Positions 35,661 to 45,860 are shown, numbered from the stretch's first letter. The stretch is DNA of 64,000 nt from Neobacillus niacini (GCF_000759675.1 NZ_BAWM01000152.1:1-64000); one strand, 5' to 3'. The notes: generated by a model not told the origin, from the sequence alone. Numbers and translations: made by a program.

Positions 35661-36962
35661 GTGAAGAATTTAAAAAATGAACGAGGGATGACGCTTGTCA
35701 TCGTGTTGTTAACGATAACGGTCTTCTCTGTATTAGGTTTGGCTGTTATGAGCGCTTCAGTCACTAACGTTAAACAGGTAAAAAAAGCAGAGACCGATAT
35801 TCAAACAGTGGATGCTGCAGAAATGGGAGTTCAATATTACAATACATTGTTGAAGGATTTCTTTCATGAACAGATTGCATTGAAGAAAGGTGAAATTAAA
35901 ACCCTGATTCAGAATGATTATGTAAACAAAATACCACTTACAGACGAAAAGATCGAGGAATATGAGAAGAAGCTCGGAGATAAATTGATTGAGGCTTTTA
36001 ATAGTTCTATACTATTCCCAGCTTTCGGCACTGCACTTAGTAAGGATATTGATGTACCATCCAAAACTTACTTCCAAATCAAAAATCTTACCGCGTCACC
36101 ATTATGCCCTACCTGTAATACAACATCCAAAGAGGCAGTGGAGAAGATAGAATTCAGCTATGAAAGCTATGGATTTACCAACCAGCAGCCTGAAAAAAAA
36201 CTAACTGGAAAATTTGTCTTTACGTTTTCAATTGATAAGGCAGAGATAAAAGAGAAATCAATCCCTGCTCAAAATCATGACTATACAACATTAATCCCAA
36301 AACCAACCAGCGTATCTCCTTGTTCCTCAGAAGCATTTGGAAATGGAAAAAACGGCAGAGATGTTTTTGATAATGTAAATTGCAGTTACAATCAGTTAAT
36401 TATAGTGGAAAAGCCTTCGGAAGTTTCAGATTCTCAACTTGTTTTCGACAATGGTGTTCAATTTATTAAACAAATGAATAAGGGCATAGAAGACTCAACT
36501 TTATACATTACTGGAGCACCTGGAACTACCACTATTTTTAATAAGCAGGTAAATGGAATCCATAATTCCAAAATCTTTGTTAAAGGGAACGCTCAATTCG
36601 AAACCGTTAACCAAGGAATTCATAATTCTACTATTGTAGTCGTTGGCAATGCTAAATTTGGAGATGGAAATGACAAATTAAAAAAACTAACACATTCCTC
36701 AATATACGTTATTGGCAATGCCGACATGACAGACATAGATTTCTCAAAATTCGACTCAACGGCAAAAATATGTGTAAAGGGCACAATAACTGGAGATTTA
36801 AGTCTTTACGACCATCCAATCTATTCCGAAAGCTATAATAAGGTGAAATTTGATGAAAAATGTTCACTCGGAGTTATTCAAGACGGGGATAAAACAATCG
36901 AAATTACTGATCAATTCATGGATTGGGCTGAAGAAATAAAGCCAATCGTAAATTACAATTAA
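35661..36962 (+). CDS. PilX/GspK-like large minor pilin with repetitive C-terminal domain
   Basis: The 433-aa protein starts at GTG (35661) behind GGGAGG. It has the leader MKNLKNERG followed by MTLVIVLLTITVFSVLGLAVMSASV, but Ile instead of Glu at mature position 5, as in PilX/GspK tip pilins. The middle has a CPTC pair, and residues about 255-375 contain repeated short beta-rich units (NGIHNSKIFVKGNAQFETV, HNSTIVVVGNAKFGD, SSIYVIGNADMTD) that look like a beta-helix or bactofilin-like solenoid. It may form the pilus tip adhesin. A terminator follows. Confidence 0.72.
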   Translation: MKNLKNERGMTLVIVLLTITVFSVLGLAVMSASVTNVKQVKKAETDIQTVDAAEMGVQYYNTLLKDFFHEQIALKKGEIKTLIQNDYVNKIPLTDEKIEEYEKKLGDKLIEAFNSSILFPAFGTALSKDIDVPSKTYFQIKNLTASPLCPTCNTTSKEAVEKIEFSYESYGFTNQQPEKKLTGKFVFTFSIDKAEIKEKSIPAQNHDYTTLIPKPTSVSPCSSEAFGNGKNGRDVFDNVNCSYNQLIIVEKPSEVSDSQLVFDNGVQFIKQMNKGIEDSTLYITGAPGTTTIFNKQVNGIHNSKIFVKGNAQFETVNQGIHNSTIVVVGNAKFGDGNDKLKKLTHSSIYVIGNADMTDIDFSKFDSTAKICVKGTITGDLSLYDHPIYSESYNKVKFDEKCSLGVIQDGDKTIEITDQFMDWAEEIKPIVNYN

Positions 36963-36970
36963 GCATGAGG

Positions 36971-37000
36971 AAAGGGTGTCCCAATTCGGAACACCCTTTA
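36971..37000. terminator. Terminator between minor pilin operon and GGDEF gene
   Basis: An AAAGGGTGT/ACACCCTTT stem (36971-36979 with 36991-36999) lies between two convergent genes and has A/T-rich flanks, so it probably works both ways. Confidence 0.8.
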
Positions 37001-37010
37001 TTAATGTCTA

Positions 37011-38726
37011 TTAACATGTTGAATACTCAGCAACCCGATTTCTTCCTGCTCTCTTTGCCCCTACATACAATGCCCTATCCGCATGTCTAACCAAAGCTAG
37101 TGCATCCTCCGCATCCTCAGGTGCTGTTGCGACTCCAATCGAAGCTGTAATTTTGATCTGTTGTTGTATAAGCTCTAACGATTGATGTAAGGTAAATGGC
37201 CAGTTGGCGATGGCTTGTCTGATCATTTCTGCCATCTGGAAGGCTTCTTCTTTATTGGCTTCAGGTAGGAGAACGACAAATTCCTCGCCACCATAACGGG
37301 CGACCGTTCCACGCGAACCAACAAGTTTACTTAATCTATCTGCCAATTCACTTAGAATTTCGTTCCCGCTTTGGTGTCCGTATGTGTCATTGACTTCTTT
37401 AAAATGGTCGATATCAAGGATGATAAGCGATAATACGCTTCTCTCAAACTGATATAATTTTTCGAATTCTTCTGTCAGATGTTTTTCAAAATATCGATAA
37501 TTATATAATTTCGTTAACGCGCAGCGTTCACTCTGTGTTTTTGTTACCTCATAGTGCTTTGCATTTTCCTTTGCCACCGCAAAGTAGGAACAAAGAATAT
37601 CGACTATCATTAACTGGGATTTTTCGTATGCTCGTTTTCGCTTTGAAGCGAGCATTAAAACTCCAATCACTTTTTTATTTCTAACGATCGGAACGGCTAA
37701 TATACTTTCGGCATCCGCTGGGACAAAGTCCTTAGAAAAAGGTTTCCAATCTTTTCTTGAATTGTATAAATATCCTTTTTGCTTTTCCCAAACATAACCG
37801 CTAATACCCTCATTTTTTTTTACCCTAGCAATCTCGCTGGTAATCCCATTACCGCATTCAATCCTGCGGACTAATTGGAGCTCGTCCTCACTAATGACAT
37901 CAAAGATATAGGCATAGTCCACTGGGAGCATTTCAATCAGCTTTTGAATAAAAAGGTCAATAACCCCATTAACCTCAAGCCGTTCTGCCATTTGGTGACC
38001 AATTTCAGCAGCTTTCTGTAAATATTCGTTAATATTTTCACTAGAATAATAAAGTTTAAAGATGGTTGATAAACTTGCAAACGGAATTGCCACAAATAAT
38101 AATGCTAATAAACCTTCCTGGTTATAAAACATATATAGTACAAAGCCAAGTGGCAAGGTAATGAATGTAGTGATGGTCTCGACCATGAAATCCTTTCCAA
38201 AATAAGATTCCTTACTTTTATAAATGAAGTATAAATAGAAGGAAATAATGACCTGATTTAGAAAGTAATTTACTAATGCATAAACAGCTGCAAGCCATAA
38301 AGAGTGAGGGTCATTTATAAGGTTGGGTCCCGTTTGACCCCCAAGTGAGTAGTAAACAACACCGCTTACAAAGGATACGAGAAAAAACATTATCAAATTT
38401 AGTGGTATTCGGAAATATTGCTCCTTTTGAACGCGCAGCCTTAGCAGTAACAAAATGACAGCTGCTTGGGCAAAGATCATTTCAACGAACAAGCCAAAGC
38501 TTAAAAATGTCGCAAGGGATACCCACTGAATCAAGAATATTGGAGTATTATTTATGACCATTGGCATAAAGGCTACAACAGATGTTAACGTCAAAAAGGC
38601 TAATAGTTCCAACCATTGCCCTGAGAAATGAGGAGGAAAAGTTTGAAAGGTAAACCACATTCCTGCTGGAACTAACAATAACCACACAAGAAAGATAGCT
38701 ATTTTCATTTTTGGATGAACTGCCAT
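37011..38726 (-). CDS. Membrane GAF-GGDEF diguanylate cyclase
   Basis: The 571-aa protein has about six to seven N-terminal transmembrane helices (residues 7-225), a GAF domain (about 245-390) and a C-terminal GGDEF domain (about 400-565) with intact RYGGEEF active site and DIDHFKEVNDTYGH. The RxxD inhibitory site five residues before GGEEF is absent (GSRG). It should make cyclic di-GMP. It lies next to the pilus operons and convergent with them, and PilB has c-di-GMP-binding-type motifs, so it may control piliation. The start has GGGGAGGGG before it. Confidence 0.9.
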   Translation of the reverse strand: MAVHPKMKIAIFLVWLLLVPAGMWFTFQTFPPHFSGQWLELLAFLTLTSVVAFMPMVINNTPIFLIQWVSLATFLSFGLFVEMIFAQAAVILLLLRLRVQKEQYFRIPLNLIMFFLVSFVSGVVYYSLGGQTGPNLINDPHSLWLAAVYALVNYFLNQVIISFYLYFIYKSKESYFGKDFMVETITTFITLPLGFVLYMFYNQEGLLALLFVAIPFASLSTIFKLYYSSENINEYLQKAAEIGHQMAERLEVNGVIDLFIQKLIEMLPVDYAYIFDVISEDELQLVRRIECGNGITSEIARVKKNEGISGYVWEKQKGYLYNSRKDWKPFSKDFVPADAESILAVPIVRNKKVIGVLMLASKRKRAYEKSQLMIVDILCSYFAVAKENAKHYEVTKTQSERCALTKLYNYRYFEKHLTEEFEKLYQFERSVLSLIILDIDHFKEVNDTYGHQSGNEILSELADRLSKLVGSRGTVARYGGEEFVVLLPEANKEEAFQMAEMIRQAIANWPFTLHQSLELIQQQIKITASIGVATAPEDAEDALALVRHADRALYVGAKRAGRNRVAEYSTC

Positions 38727-38796
38727 TAACTCCCCTCCCCATTACCATTATTTTGAAATCAAGATGTATTTATTTTATCAAAAATACTTTATCTTG

Positions 38797-40119
38797 TCAT
38801 AGTGAAATTGCATTGTTTTTCAAAAATTCACATAAATAAGGTTTGACCTCAGAGATGAAATATAAGGACCCGGTAACGACTAACACGGATTCTGGCTGTA
38901 GTCTCTGAATTAATTTGGCAAGATGGGAATCCCACTTTTCACCGATTACTTTATTTTTAGAACGACTTAATGAGAACAATTCAATGGCTTCTGCCGCACG
39001 AGGAAAATCGAAAGATACAAAGGAGATTTCATCTGCAACTTGATCCAATTGAGCTATCATTTCGTCCAGCTTTTTATCCTTTAATGCTGCAAATACAATA
39101 TGAATATTATTGTTAGAATAACGAGTTGAAAGTTCATGGACAAGGGCCGAAATACCCTCATCATTATGGGCACCGTCAATAATGACTAGTGGACTTTTTG
39201 ATAAGATTTCAAATCTGCCTGGCCAATATGCAGTCTTTAAGCCTGTCCTTATTGCACTCTCAGAGATTGAAAATTCTTCGTGAAGATTTATAGATTGTGC
39301 TGCCATAACTGCTACTGCTGCATTTTCTGTTTGGTGCTGGCCAATCATGCTGATTTCTAATTGTTGTAATGTTTGATTATCACTTATTAATGTAAATAGC
39401 TCTCCTCTTGTTTGCGGGCTGTGGGAGGTAATCGAAAACTCCTGATTCAGCCTATATAGGGGAGCATGCTTTTTTTCGGCCTGTTCTTTTATTACCTTTA
39501 TGGCATTTGCGTTTTTAACTGCAGTGAATGTAGGAATCCCTTCTTTAATAATCCCCGCCTTTTCAAACGCAATTTCCTCATACGAATGTCCTAGGATATT
39601 CGTATGGTCAAGTCCAATATTTGTTATGACTGAAGCTATTGGATGAATAATATTGGTGGAATCAAATCTTCCTCCCAAGCCTACTTCATATAGTACAATG
39701 TCCACTTGATTTAGATTGGCAAAGTAATAGAAAGACATGGCTGTAATCACTTCAAACTCAGTCGGTCCACCCAGCTCGGTTTCTTCTAATTCATCCGCGA
39801 GCGGTCGAATCACATTCGTCAGCTCTAAAACCTCTTCGTCGCTGATTGGCTTCCCATTTACAGAGATTCGTTCATTAAATTGTTCGATATATGGTGAGGT
39901 AAAGGTACCAACGGAATAGCCTCCCGCTTCAAGAATCGAACGCAAGAAGGTCACAGTCGACCCCTTGCCATTTGTACCGCCAATATGGACGGTTTTCATT
40001 TTACGTTCTGGAGACCCGAGTTTCTCCATCATCCATTCCATTCGGGCAAGACCTGGTTTAATCCCAAGCCTTAATCTTGCATGAATCCATTCAAGGGCTT
40101 CGTTATAAGTCGTAAACAT
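38797..40119 (-). CDS. folC: Folylpolyglutamate synthase FolC
   Basis: FolC adds glutamate to folates (and in bacteria may act as dihydrofolate synthase). The 440-aa Mur-ligase-fold protein has the P-loop HIGGTNGKGSTVTFL, the TSPYIEQFNERISVNG loop, EVGLGGRFDSTN and VIIDGAHNDEG. The ATG at 40119 is preferred because GGGGTG lies eight bases before it; a GTG three codons upstream overlaps that site. It follows valS as in B. subtilis. Confidence 0.95.
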   Translation of the reverse strand: MFTTYNEALEWIHARLRLGIKPGLARMEWMMEKLGSPERKMKTVHIGGTNGKGSTVTFLRSILEAGGYSVGTFTSPYIEQFNERISVNGKPISDEEVLELTNVIRPLADELEETELGGPTEFEVITAMSFYYFANLNQVDIVLYEVGLGGRFDSTNIIHPIASVITNIGLDHTNILGHSYEEIAFEKAGIIKEGIPTFTAVKNANAIKVIKEQAEKKHAPLYRLNQEFSITSHSPQTRGELFTLISDNQTLQQLEISMIGQHQTENAAVAVMAAQSINLHEEFSISESAIRTGLKTAYWPGRFEILSKSPLVIIDGAHNDEGISALVHELSTRYSNNNIHIVFAALKDKKLDEMIAQLDQVADEISFVSFDFPRAAEAIELFSLSRSKNKVIGEKWDSHLAKLIQRLQPESVLVVTGSLYFISEVKPYLCEFLKNNAISL

Positions 40120-40142
40120 CCATGACACCCCATTTGTTTTTT

Positions 40143-40176
40143 TAAAAGAAGACGAATCCTGTTTTGGACTCGTCTC
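40143..40176 (-). terminator. Terminator after valS
   Basis: A GACGAGTCC/GGATTCGTC stem (40151-40174) is followed by a T-rich run on the minus strand, between valS and folC; it may be partial, since folC has no clear promoter of its own. Confidence 0.7.
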
Positions 40177-40182
40177 AACACA

Positions 40183-42828
40183 TTATATTCCTTTTAGTTC
40201 ATTGATACGCGCTTCAACTATTGCTCTCTTTTCGCGATAGTCTTTTTCTTTTGCACGTTCTTCAGCCACAACACTTTCAGGTGCCTTTTTCATAAAGCCT
40301 GGGTTGTTTAATTTCTTTTCAACTCTTTCAACTTCTTTTGTAAATTTATCATATTCTTTTTCAAGGCGGGCAATTTCTTCATCAATGTTAATCAATCCTT
40401 CTAGTGGAAGAATGATTTCCAGTCCAGTGATTACAGCTGTCATCGCCTTTTCTGGTGTTTCAAGGCTAATTCCCATTTGCAACTCTTCTGGATTACAGAA
40501 TTTTTCAATATAGGCTTGATTCTTTTCAATTGCTTTCAGAATTGAATCATCCTTCGCCTTAACAAGCATTTTAATTTTCTTGCTCATTGGCGTGTTTACT
40601 TCAGCACGAATATTTCGAACGGAACGAATCATTTCCATTAACATCTTCATTTCTTGTGCGGCTTGTTCATCCGAATAAGCTGGATTTACCTCAGGCCACT
40701 TCGCTGTTGTAATTGATTCTCCAGAGTGTGGAAGGTTCTGCCAGATTTCCTCGGTAATGAATGGCATAAACGGATGCAACAAACGCATCGTCTGATCAAG
40801 AACATGTGCAAGAATCGAACGAGTGGTCTTCTTTGCAGCATCATCCTCACCATATAATGGAAGCTTTGCCATTTCAATATACCAATCACAGAAATCATCC
40901 CATATGAAGTTGTATAAGGCACGACCTGCTTCTCCAAATTCATAACGCTCTGAAAGCTTGGTAACCTGTTCAATCGTTTCATTTAATTGAGTTAAAATCC
41001 ACTTATCTGCAACTGATTTCTCTCCGCTAAAATCTATTTCTTCATATGTCATGCCGTCCATATTCATTAATGCAAAACGAGAGGCATTCCAAATTTTATT
41101 AGCGAAATTCCATGTGGATTCAACCTTTTCATAGCTAAAGCGTAGATCCTGACCAGGTGAACTTCCTGTTGAAAGGAAGTAACGTAAAGCATCCGCACCG
41201 TATTTGTCGATTACATCCATTGGGTCCACACCGTTACCAAGAGATTTACTCATTTTGCGTCCTTGTTCATCCCGAACTAAACCGTGAATAAGAACATCTT
41301 TAAATGGACGGTCACCTGTAAATTCAAGGCTTTGGAAAATCATTCTTGATACCCAGAAGAAGATGATATCGTACCCGGTTACAAGTACATCTGTTGGGAA
41401 GAAACGCTTGAAATCTTCTGCTTCAACATCCGGCCAACCCATCGTTGAAAACGGCCATAATGCAGAGCTGAACCATGTATCCAATACGTCTTTATCCTGC
41501 TCCCAATTTTCACCATCAGCAGGGGCTTCATGACCAACAAATACTTCACCTGTTTGCTTATGGTACCAAGCAGGAATTCGGTGGCCCCACCAAAGCTGTC
41601 TTGAAATACACCAGTCACGAATATTTTCCATCCAGTGCAGGTAGGTTTTTTCAAATCTTTCTGGAACAAAGTTAACTTTATTTTCTTTATTTTGAAGTGC
41701 GATTGCTTCATTCGCAAGTGGCTGCATTTTAACAAACCATTGTGTAGATAAGTAAGGCTCAACTACTGCCCCACTGCGTTCTGAATGACCAACTGAGTGC
41801 AAGTGCTCTTCGATTTTGAAAAGGATGCCTTGCTCTTGAAGGTCCTTAACAATTTGCTTCCGACATTCAAAACGGTCCATTCCTTGATACTTTCCAGCTC
41901 TCTCATTCATCGAGCCGTCTTCGTTCATCACTAGAACGCGCTCAAGATTGTGTCGGTTACCTAGTTCAAAGTCATTAGGGTCATGGGCTGGAGTAATTTT
42001 TACCGCCCCTGAACCGAATTCCATTTCAACGTAATCATCACCAACAATTGGAATTTCACGGCCAACAATTGGAAGGATAACTGTTTTTCCAATTAAGTGC
42101 TTATAGCGTTCATCTTCTGGATGAACCGCTACTGCTGTATCACCTAACATCGTTTCTGGTCGAGTGGTTGCTACTTCAATATGTCCAGAACCATCAGCTA
42201 GCGGATATTTCATATGATAAAAAGCACCTTGAACATCCTTGTAAATAACCTCGATATCCGATAATGCTGTCTTAGTGGAAGGATCCCAGTTGATAATGTA
42301 TTCGCCACGATAAATAAGATCCTTGTTATATAGAGTGACAAATACTTCACGTACAGCTGCTGACAAGCCTTCATCCAAAGTGAAACGCTCACGGCTGTAA
42401 TCTAAACCTAAACCTAACTTTGCCCACTGCTGGCGGATATGGGAGGCGTATTCTTCCTTCCACTTCCATGTTTCCTCAACGAACTTTTCACGTCCTAAGT
42501 CGTAACGGCTTTTGCCTTCGCTGCGGAGTTTTTCTTCAACCTTCGCTTGCGTTGCAATTCCGGCATGGTCCATCCCCGGTAACCAAAGAACATCGTAACC
42601 CTGCATCCGCTTCATACGGGTAACGATATCTTGCAATGTTGTATCCCATGCATGCCCTAAATGGAGCCTTCCAGTTACGTTTGGCGGCGGGATAACAATC
42701 GTATAAGGTTGTTTCCCTTCATCATTCTGCGCTTCAAAAAACTTTCCTTTTAGCCACCAATCATAGCGACCTTGTTCAATTGCTTGTGGATCGTACTTTG
42801 TTGGCATGGTAATTTCCTTTGTATCCAT
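40183..42828 (-). CDS. valS: Valyl-tRNA synthetase
   Basis: ValS charges tRNA-Val. The 881-aa class I synthetase has the HIGH-type motif [15 protein letters not shown], the editing domain ([22 protein letters not shown]), KMSKS in [14 protein letters not shown], and a C-terminal coiled-coil arm (last about 70 residues). The frame is open 11 codons further upstream, but ATG at 42828 has AAAGGAG before it. Expression is controlled by a T-box leader. Confidence 0.97.
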   Translation of the reverse strand: MDTKEITMPTKYDPQAIEQGRYDWWLKGKFFEAQNDEGKQPYTIVIPPPNVTGRLHLGHAWDTTLQDIVTRMKRMQGYDVLWLPGMDHAGIATQAKVEEKLRSEGKSRYDLGREKFVEETWKWKEEYASHIRQQWAKLGLGLDYSRERFTLDEGLSAAVREVFVTLYNKDLIYRGEYIINWDPSTKTALSDIEVIYKDVQGAFYHMKYPLADGSGHIEVATTRPETMLGDTAVAVHPEDERYKHLIGKTVILPIVGREIPIVGDDYVEMEFGSGAVKITPAHDPNDFELGNRHNLERVLVMNEDGSMNERAGKYQGMDRFECRKQIVKDLQEQGILFKIEEHLHSVGHSERSGAVVEPYLSTQWFVKMQPLANEAIALQNKENKVNFVPERFEKTYLHWMENIRDWCISRQLWWGHRIPAWYHKQTGEVFVGHEAPADGENWEQDKDVLDTWFSSALWPFSTMGWPDVEAEDFKRFFPTDVLVTGYDIIFFWVSRMIFQSLEFTGDRPFKDVLIHGLVRDEQGRKMSKSLGNGVDPMDVIDKYGADALRYFLSTGSSPGQDLRFSYEKVESTWNFANKIWNASRFALMNMDGMTYEEIDFSGEKSVADKWILTQLNETIEQVTKLSERYEFGEAGRALYNFIWDDFCDWYIEMAKLPLYGEDDAAKKTTRSILAHVLDQTMRLLHPFMPFITEEIWQNLPHSGESITTAKWPEVNPAYSDEQAAQEMKMLMEMIRSVRNIRAEVNTPMSKKIKMLVKAKDDSILKAIEKNQAYIEKFCNPEELQMGISLETPEKAMTAVITGLEIILPLEGLINIDEEIARLEKEYDKFTKEVERVEKKLNNPGFMKKAPESVVAEERAKEKDYREKRAIVEARINELKGI

Positions 42829-42877
42829 TTGACCATCTCCTTTATTTCTCTTTCTGTCCATTAAGAAAAACTAGACA

Positions 42878-43135
42878 AACAAAAAACCCCAATCGTCATA
42901 AAAGGACGAATGGAGTTTGCTTCGCGGTACCACCTTTTTTCCAATCATAAATTTAATGATTGGCTCTTAAATGGATAACGGATTTGATCCGTCTTCAACT
43001 AGTGGGATTAGAAAATCCGTTCGCTGAAGAAGCTCGAGGGCGACCTTCCGAGTGTCTGCTTAGGAAACCTTCCAGCTAATGGCTTCCCTCTCTTTAAGCC
43101 GGGTAACATCGTACTCTTCCCTGTCTTTGCTTATG
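42878..43135 (-). ncRNA. T-box riboswitch of valS
   Basis: The minus strand contains the T-box sequence AGGTGGTACCGCG (42935-42923), a downstream terminator stem (42915-42905 with 42897-42887, then TTTTTT) and an upstream Stem I region with GAAGAGTACGATG and GCTGGAAGG features. Uncharged tRNA-Val should pair with it and prevent termination. A GUC triplet at 43044-43042 is a possible specifier, but I did not fold the RNA. Confidence 0.9.
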
Positions 43136-43307
43136 TGTTTTTATTTATATTGTTTATACTACCCAAAAAGTGTTCTAGACGTCAATAATGATAGCCAATT
43201 TTTTTATATTATATACCATTTTGAAAAAAACGTTAAGGAATTAGGGGAATTCACTAGGTAGAAAGAATATACATAAAAGAAATGCCATTTTGGAGAGGAA
43301 GGAATAT

Positions 43308-43505
43308 ATGAAGCGGAGGAAGTTCATCACGAAGTACTCCTACACTCCCTGGTATCGAACGACTAGGAGAGTATGCGAGCAGCTGATTTTGCCGTTTACG
43401 ATTTTTCAATTAATCCGAACACTGTTTATACCTACTGTCTTTGATGTCTTGTTATTAAGTATTTTTATTGCGATTGCCGTATCCATTTATTTTGAAATTG
43501 TTTAA
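43308..43505 (+). CDS. Small hydrophobic membrane protein (65 aa)
   Basis: A short gene with GGAGAGGAAGGA directly before the ATG. The product has a basic N-terminus (MKRRKFITKYSYTPWYRTTRR) and two hydrophobic segments (about 24-38 and 45-63), so it is a small membrane protein. I recognise no family. It is convergent with ysxE and about 200 bases from the valS T-box, on the opposite strand. The ribosome site and membrane profile support it being real. Confidence 0.6.
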   Translation: MKRRKFITKYSYTPWYRTTRRVCEQLILPFTIFQLIRTLFIPTVFDVLLLSIFIAIAVSIYFEIV

Positions 43506-43523
43506 GAGCCCAAAAAGCAATAG

Positions 43524-44567
43524 TTACTGCTGCTGGGCTCCTTCTTTTGCCTTCTTTTCCTGTTCATCGAGTTCTGTCATTCTCATGGCAACATATTCGG
43601 AATTCTTTAAATGCCAGTATTTCCGCTGCAGCATTCGGACAAATTTCAACTCATTTTTGGGCTGCTCTTTTTTATAATACCGTTCGACTACCTGGATGAT
43701 TGGAATAGGATAAGCTAAATAACTAAAGAATAGAAGTTTTTCATCTGCTTTGAAGGGGAAATATTTATAATAATGGTAAACCCACTCAATGGCTTCATCA
43801 TTTCGTGTTGGCTGATTATTAAAGTAACGTGATAGGTATGGCAATAAATCATGAATCGGTGAGCCGTAACGGGCATTTTCAAAGTTAATAAAATAGCCGT
43901 AACCCTTTTCATCATAAAGGAAATGCTCGGATGATAATTTTCCATGTGTAATCACCATTCGTGCTTTTTCTGCTTCCTTTGTTTTTTCATACCATTCTTC
44001 AAATTTTGTTTTTGAAAAACGAAGGGCCTGACTTATTTCGTTATAGTACAAGCAATACACAAGCTCAAAGGGTGACATATAAGTCTTTTTTTCACAATCA
44101 TCGATGAACCCGTCTAGAAACTCCTGATTCTTATCGAGCAGCTGAATGGTTTTTTCATAATGCTCGGTACGCTCCTCTTTATTCACGGTGATCTCTTTGG
44201 CAGATAAAGTATGAAGCCTCGCTAATTCACGAAATAACTGCTGGTGTTTCTGTGTCCGGTCTTCCTTTATTTCATTTGACATCCATGGCATTAAGTAATA
44301 CAAGGCTTTATCATGGAGGACGGCATACCTTCCGTCCATTGTCGGATAAATAGGCACGATCCGATTGAAGCCCTTTTGATAAAGGAGATGGACATGGCGA
44401 ATAAAATCTGTTCCAGTTGTTGGAACAATTTTCTTCAATGCAAATGTCCCTTTATTGGAATAGATTTTCTTTATATTGCCATGTTCCTCAATAAAATAAG
44501 GCTTTAATTGATAGTTGTTTAAAATGGGTATAAGCGAATCCACCTGATTCGAATTACTCATCAACAT
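43524..44567 (-). CDS. ysxE: Spore coat protein YsxE (CotS-like kinase fold)
   Basis: A 347-aa protein with the CotS/HtrA-phosphotransferase (APH) fold: an N-lobe around KGTFALKKI, and a catalytic-loop-like MVITHGKLSSEHFLYDEKGYGYFINFENARYGSP, where the usual HGDxxxxN and DFE residues are changed (HGKLSSEH, NFE). It is probably a coat protein without kinase activity. It lies downstream of spoVID as in B. subtilis, where YsxE is a late coat component. Confidence 0.85.
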   Translation of the reverse strand: MLMSNSNQVDSLIPILNNYQLKPYFIEEHGNIKKIYSNKGTFALKKIVPTTGTDFIRHVHLLYQKGFNRIVPIYPTMDGRYAVLHDKALYYLMPWMSNEIKEDRTQKHQQLFRELARLHTLSAKEITVNKEERTEHYEKTIQLLDKNQEFLDGFIDDCEKKTYMSPFELVYCLYYNEISQALRFSKTKFEEWYEKTKEAEKARMVITHGKLSSEHFLYDEKGYGYFINFENARYGSPIHDLLPYLSRYFNNQPTRNDEAIEWVYHYYKYFPFKADEKLLFFSYLAYPIPIIQVVERYYKKEQPKNELKFVRMLQRKYWHLKNSEYVAMRMTELDEQEKKAKEGAQQQ

Positions 44568-44646
44568 TCATCTGCCTTTCAGCTAGAGCAAAGTACTTAA
44601 AAAGATGGGAGCAGGTTAAAAACCCGCTCGCCATTTGTTTGGTTGA

Positions 44647-45732
44647 TTATTTTTTTGCTAAGGCAACAGGTACATATAATACTTGACCCTCATACACATC
44701 TTGATTGAGTTCAAGATTATTGTAACGAAGCAGATTTGGAACTGAAATGTCATAACGGTCGGCGAGACTATCCAACGTATCGCCCTTTTGGACAATACAA
44801 ACTTTTATTCTAGCTTGATCGGAGCTGTCTTCCTTTCGGGCAAAGAACTCCGTTAGTGTCATTGTTTTCTTTTTTGCAGCCTTCTTTTTCGCTTGTTTCG
44901 GAGGTGCTCCTGGAGAGGAGGAACTCTCTTCTAGAACAGGTTCTTTTGCTTCTGCTGGCTCTTCTACTTCTTCTTCAATTGGCTGTGCTGGTGGTTCCTC
45001 GACGATTTCCTCTATCTCTTGGACCCGCTCTGTAACTTCACTTCTTGCAAACTCAAAAACTGCTGGTTGCTGAGGCTCTTCTTCAGGCTCTTGATACGTA
45101 AAGGTTGGGAATTTCGGAAAAGCTTCAACCTTTTCCTCTTCTGGCTGTTTTCTTGCTTCAGCCTCAAACAAGAAAGTATCCTCAAATTGATTCTCTTCTG
45201 GTTGTAATTCTTCTAGTTCTTCTTCGCTTGGAGCTTCTACCTGGTAACGGTGGAGAACTTCATACTCCTCCTCAGGTTCTAAATCTTCTTCTTGTTGTTG
45301 TGTTGAATCATACAAGCCGCTGATTGTCAGTTCTGCGGATAGTTTAAGGCAGCTGCGCTCCGGAATGGAATAATCAAATGACTCCACGATTACATCAATA
45401 TCATAAATGCTTTGAATCCGATTGTTGGGAATGGTAATATCGACAGGAAAACGGTGTGAAAATTCACAAATGCCTTCCTCATGTGGATCCACTCTTTCTA
45501 CATACCTTTGGTTAGGTACATTTTCTTCCTCGTCCACTGTACTTTCTTCGTCATTTCTATATTCGCCTGTTAATTCCAGCGAACCACGTATGGTTACGTA
45601 TTGATCATTTTCCTGGATGGTAATATCCGGATCTAGAGAAATCGACACAAGTTCAGCTACTTCCTGTCCTTTTCTAAACCACAAAGACTCCTCCAAGGAA
45701 AATCGCAGGCACGTTTGATTCTCCTGAGACAA
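44647..45732 (-). CDS. spoVID: Stage VI sporulation protein SpoVID (coat encasement)
   Basis: SpoVID drives encasement of the forespore by coat layers and binds SafA. The 361-aa protein has an N-terminal encasement domain (LRFSLEESLWFRKGQEVAELVSISLDPDITIQ), a long Glu/Pro-rich middle (about 160-300) and a C-terminal LysM (about 312-358, CIVQKGDTLDSLADRYDISVPNLLRYN). Start is a TTG at 45732 preceded by AAAGGAGGAG; a GTG nine codons upstream lies before that site. With safA at the left end, both partners are in this window. Confidence 0.9.
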   Translation of the reverse strand: MSQENQTCLRFSLEESLWFRKGQEVAELVSISLDPDITIQENDQYVTIRGSLELTGEYRNDEESTVDEEENVPNQRYVERVDPHEEGICEFSHRFPVDITIPNNRIQSIYDIDVIVESFDYSIPERSCLKLSAELTISGLYDSTQQQEEDLEPEEEYEVLHRYQVEAPSEEELEELQPEENQFEDTFLFEAEARKQPEEEKVEAFPKFPTFTYQEPEEEPQQPAVFEFARSEVTERVQEIEEIVEEPPAQPIEEEVEEPAEAKEPVLEESSSSPGAPPKQAKKKAAKKKTMTLTEFFARKEDSSDQARIKVCIVQKGDTLDSLADRYDISVPNLLRYNNLELNQDVYEGQVLYVPVALAKK

Positions 45733-45781
45733 AGCGACTCCTCCTTTCGTTTCCTTCACGTAAAATCACTATGTCACTTAC

Positions 45782-45810
45782 ACTTTATGAACCAATGCTT
45801 TTAATTATGA
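45782..45810 (-). promoter_or_regulatory. Candidate sigma-E promoter of spoVID
   Basis: Minus strand TCATAAT (45810-45804), 14 bases, CATAAAGT (45789-45782): close to sigma-E consensus, 50 bases before the TTG start. Confidence 0.55.
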
Positions 45811-45860
45811 TAAAAAAGCCTTCTGATGCGAAAAAGTTTAGGATTTAGGGTGGTTGGACG

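Noticed and set aside
43524-44567. YsxE as an active aminoglycoside-type kinase
   Set aside because: The catalytic Asp and metal-binding positions are altered (HGKLSSEH, NFE), and synteny supports the coat protein.
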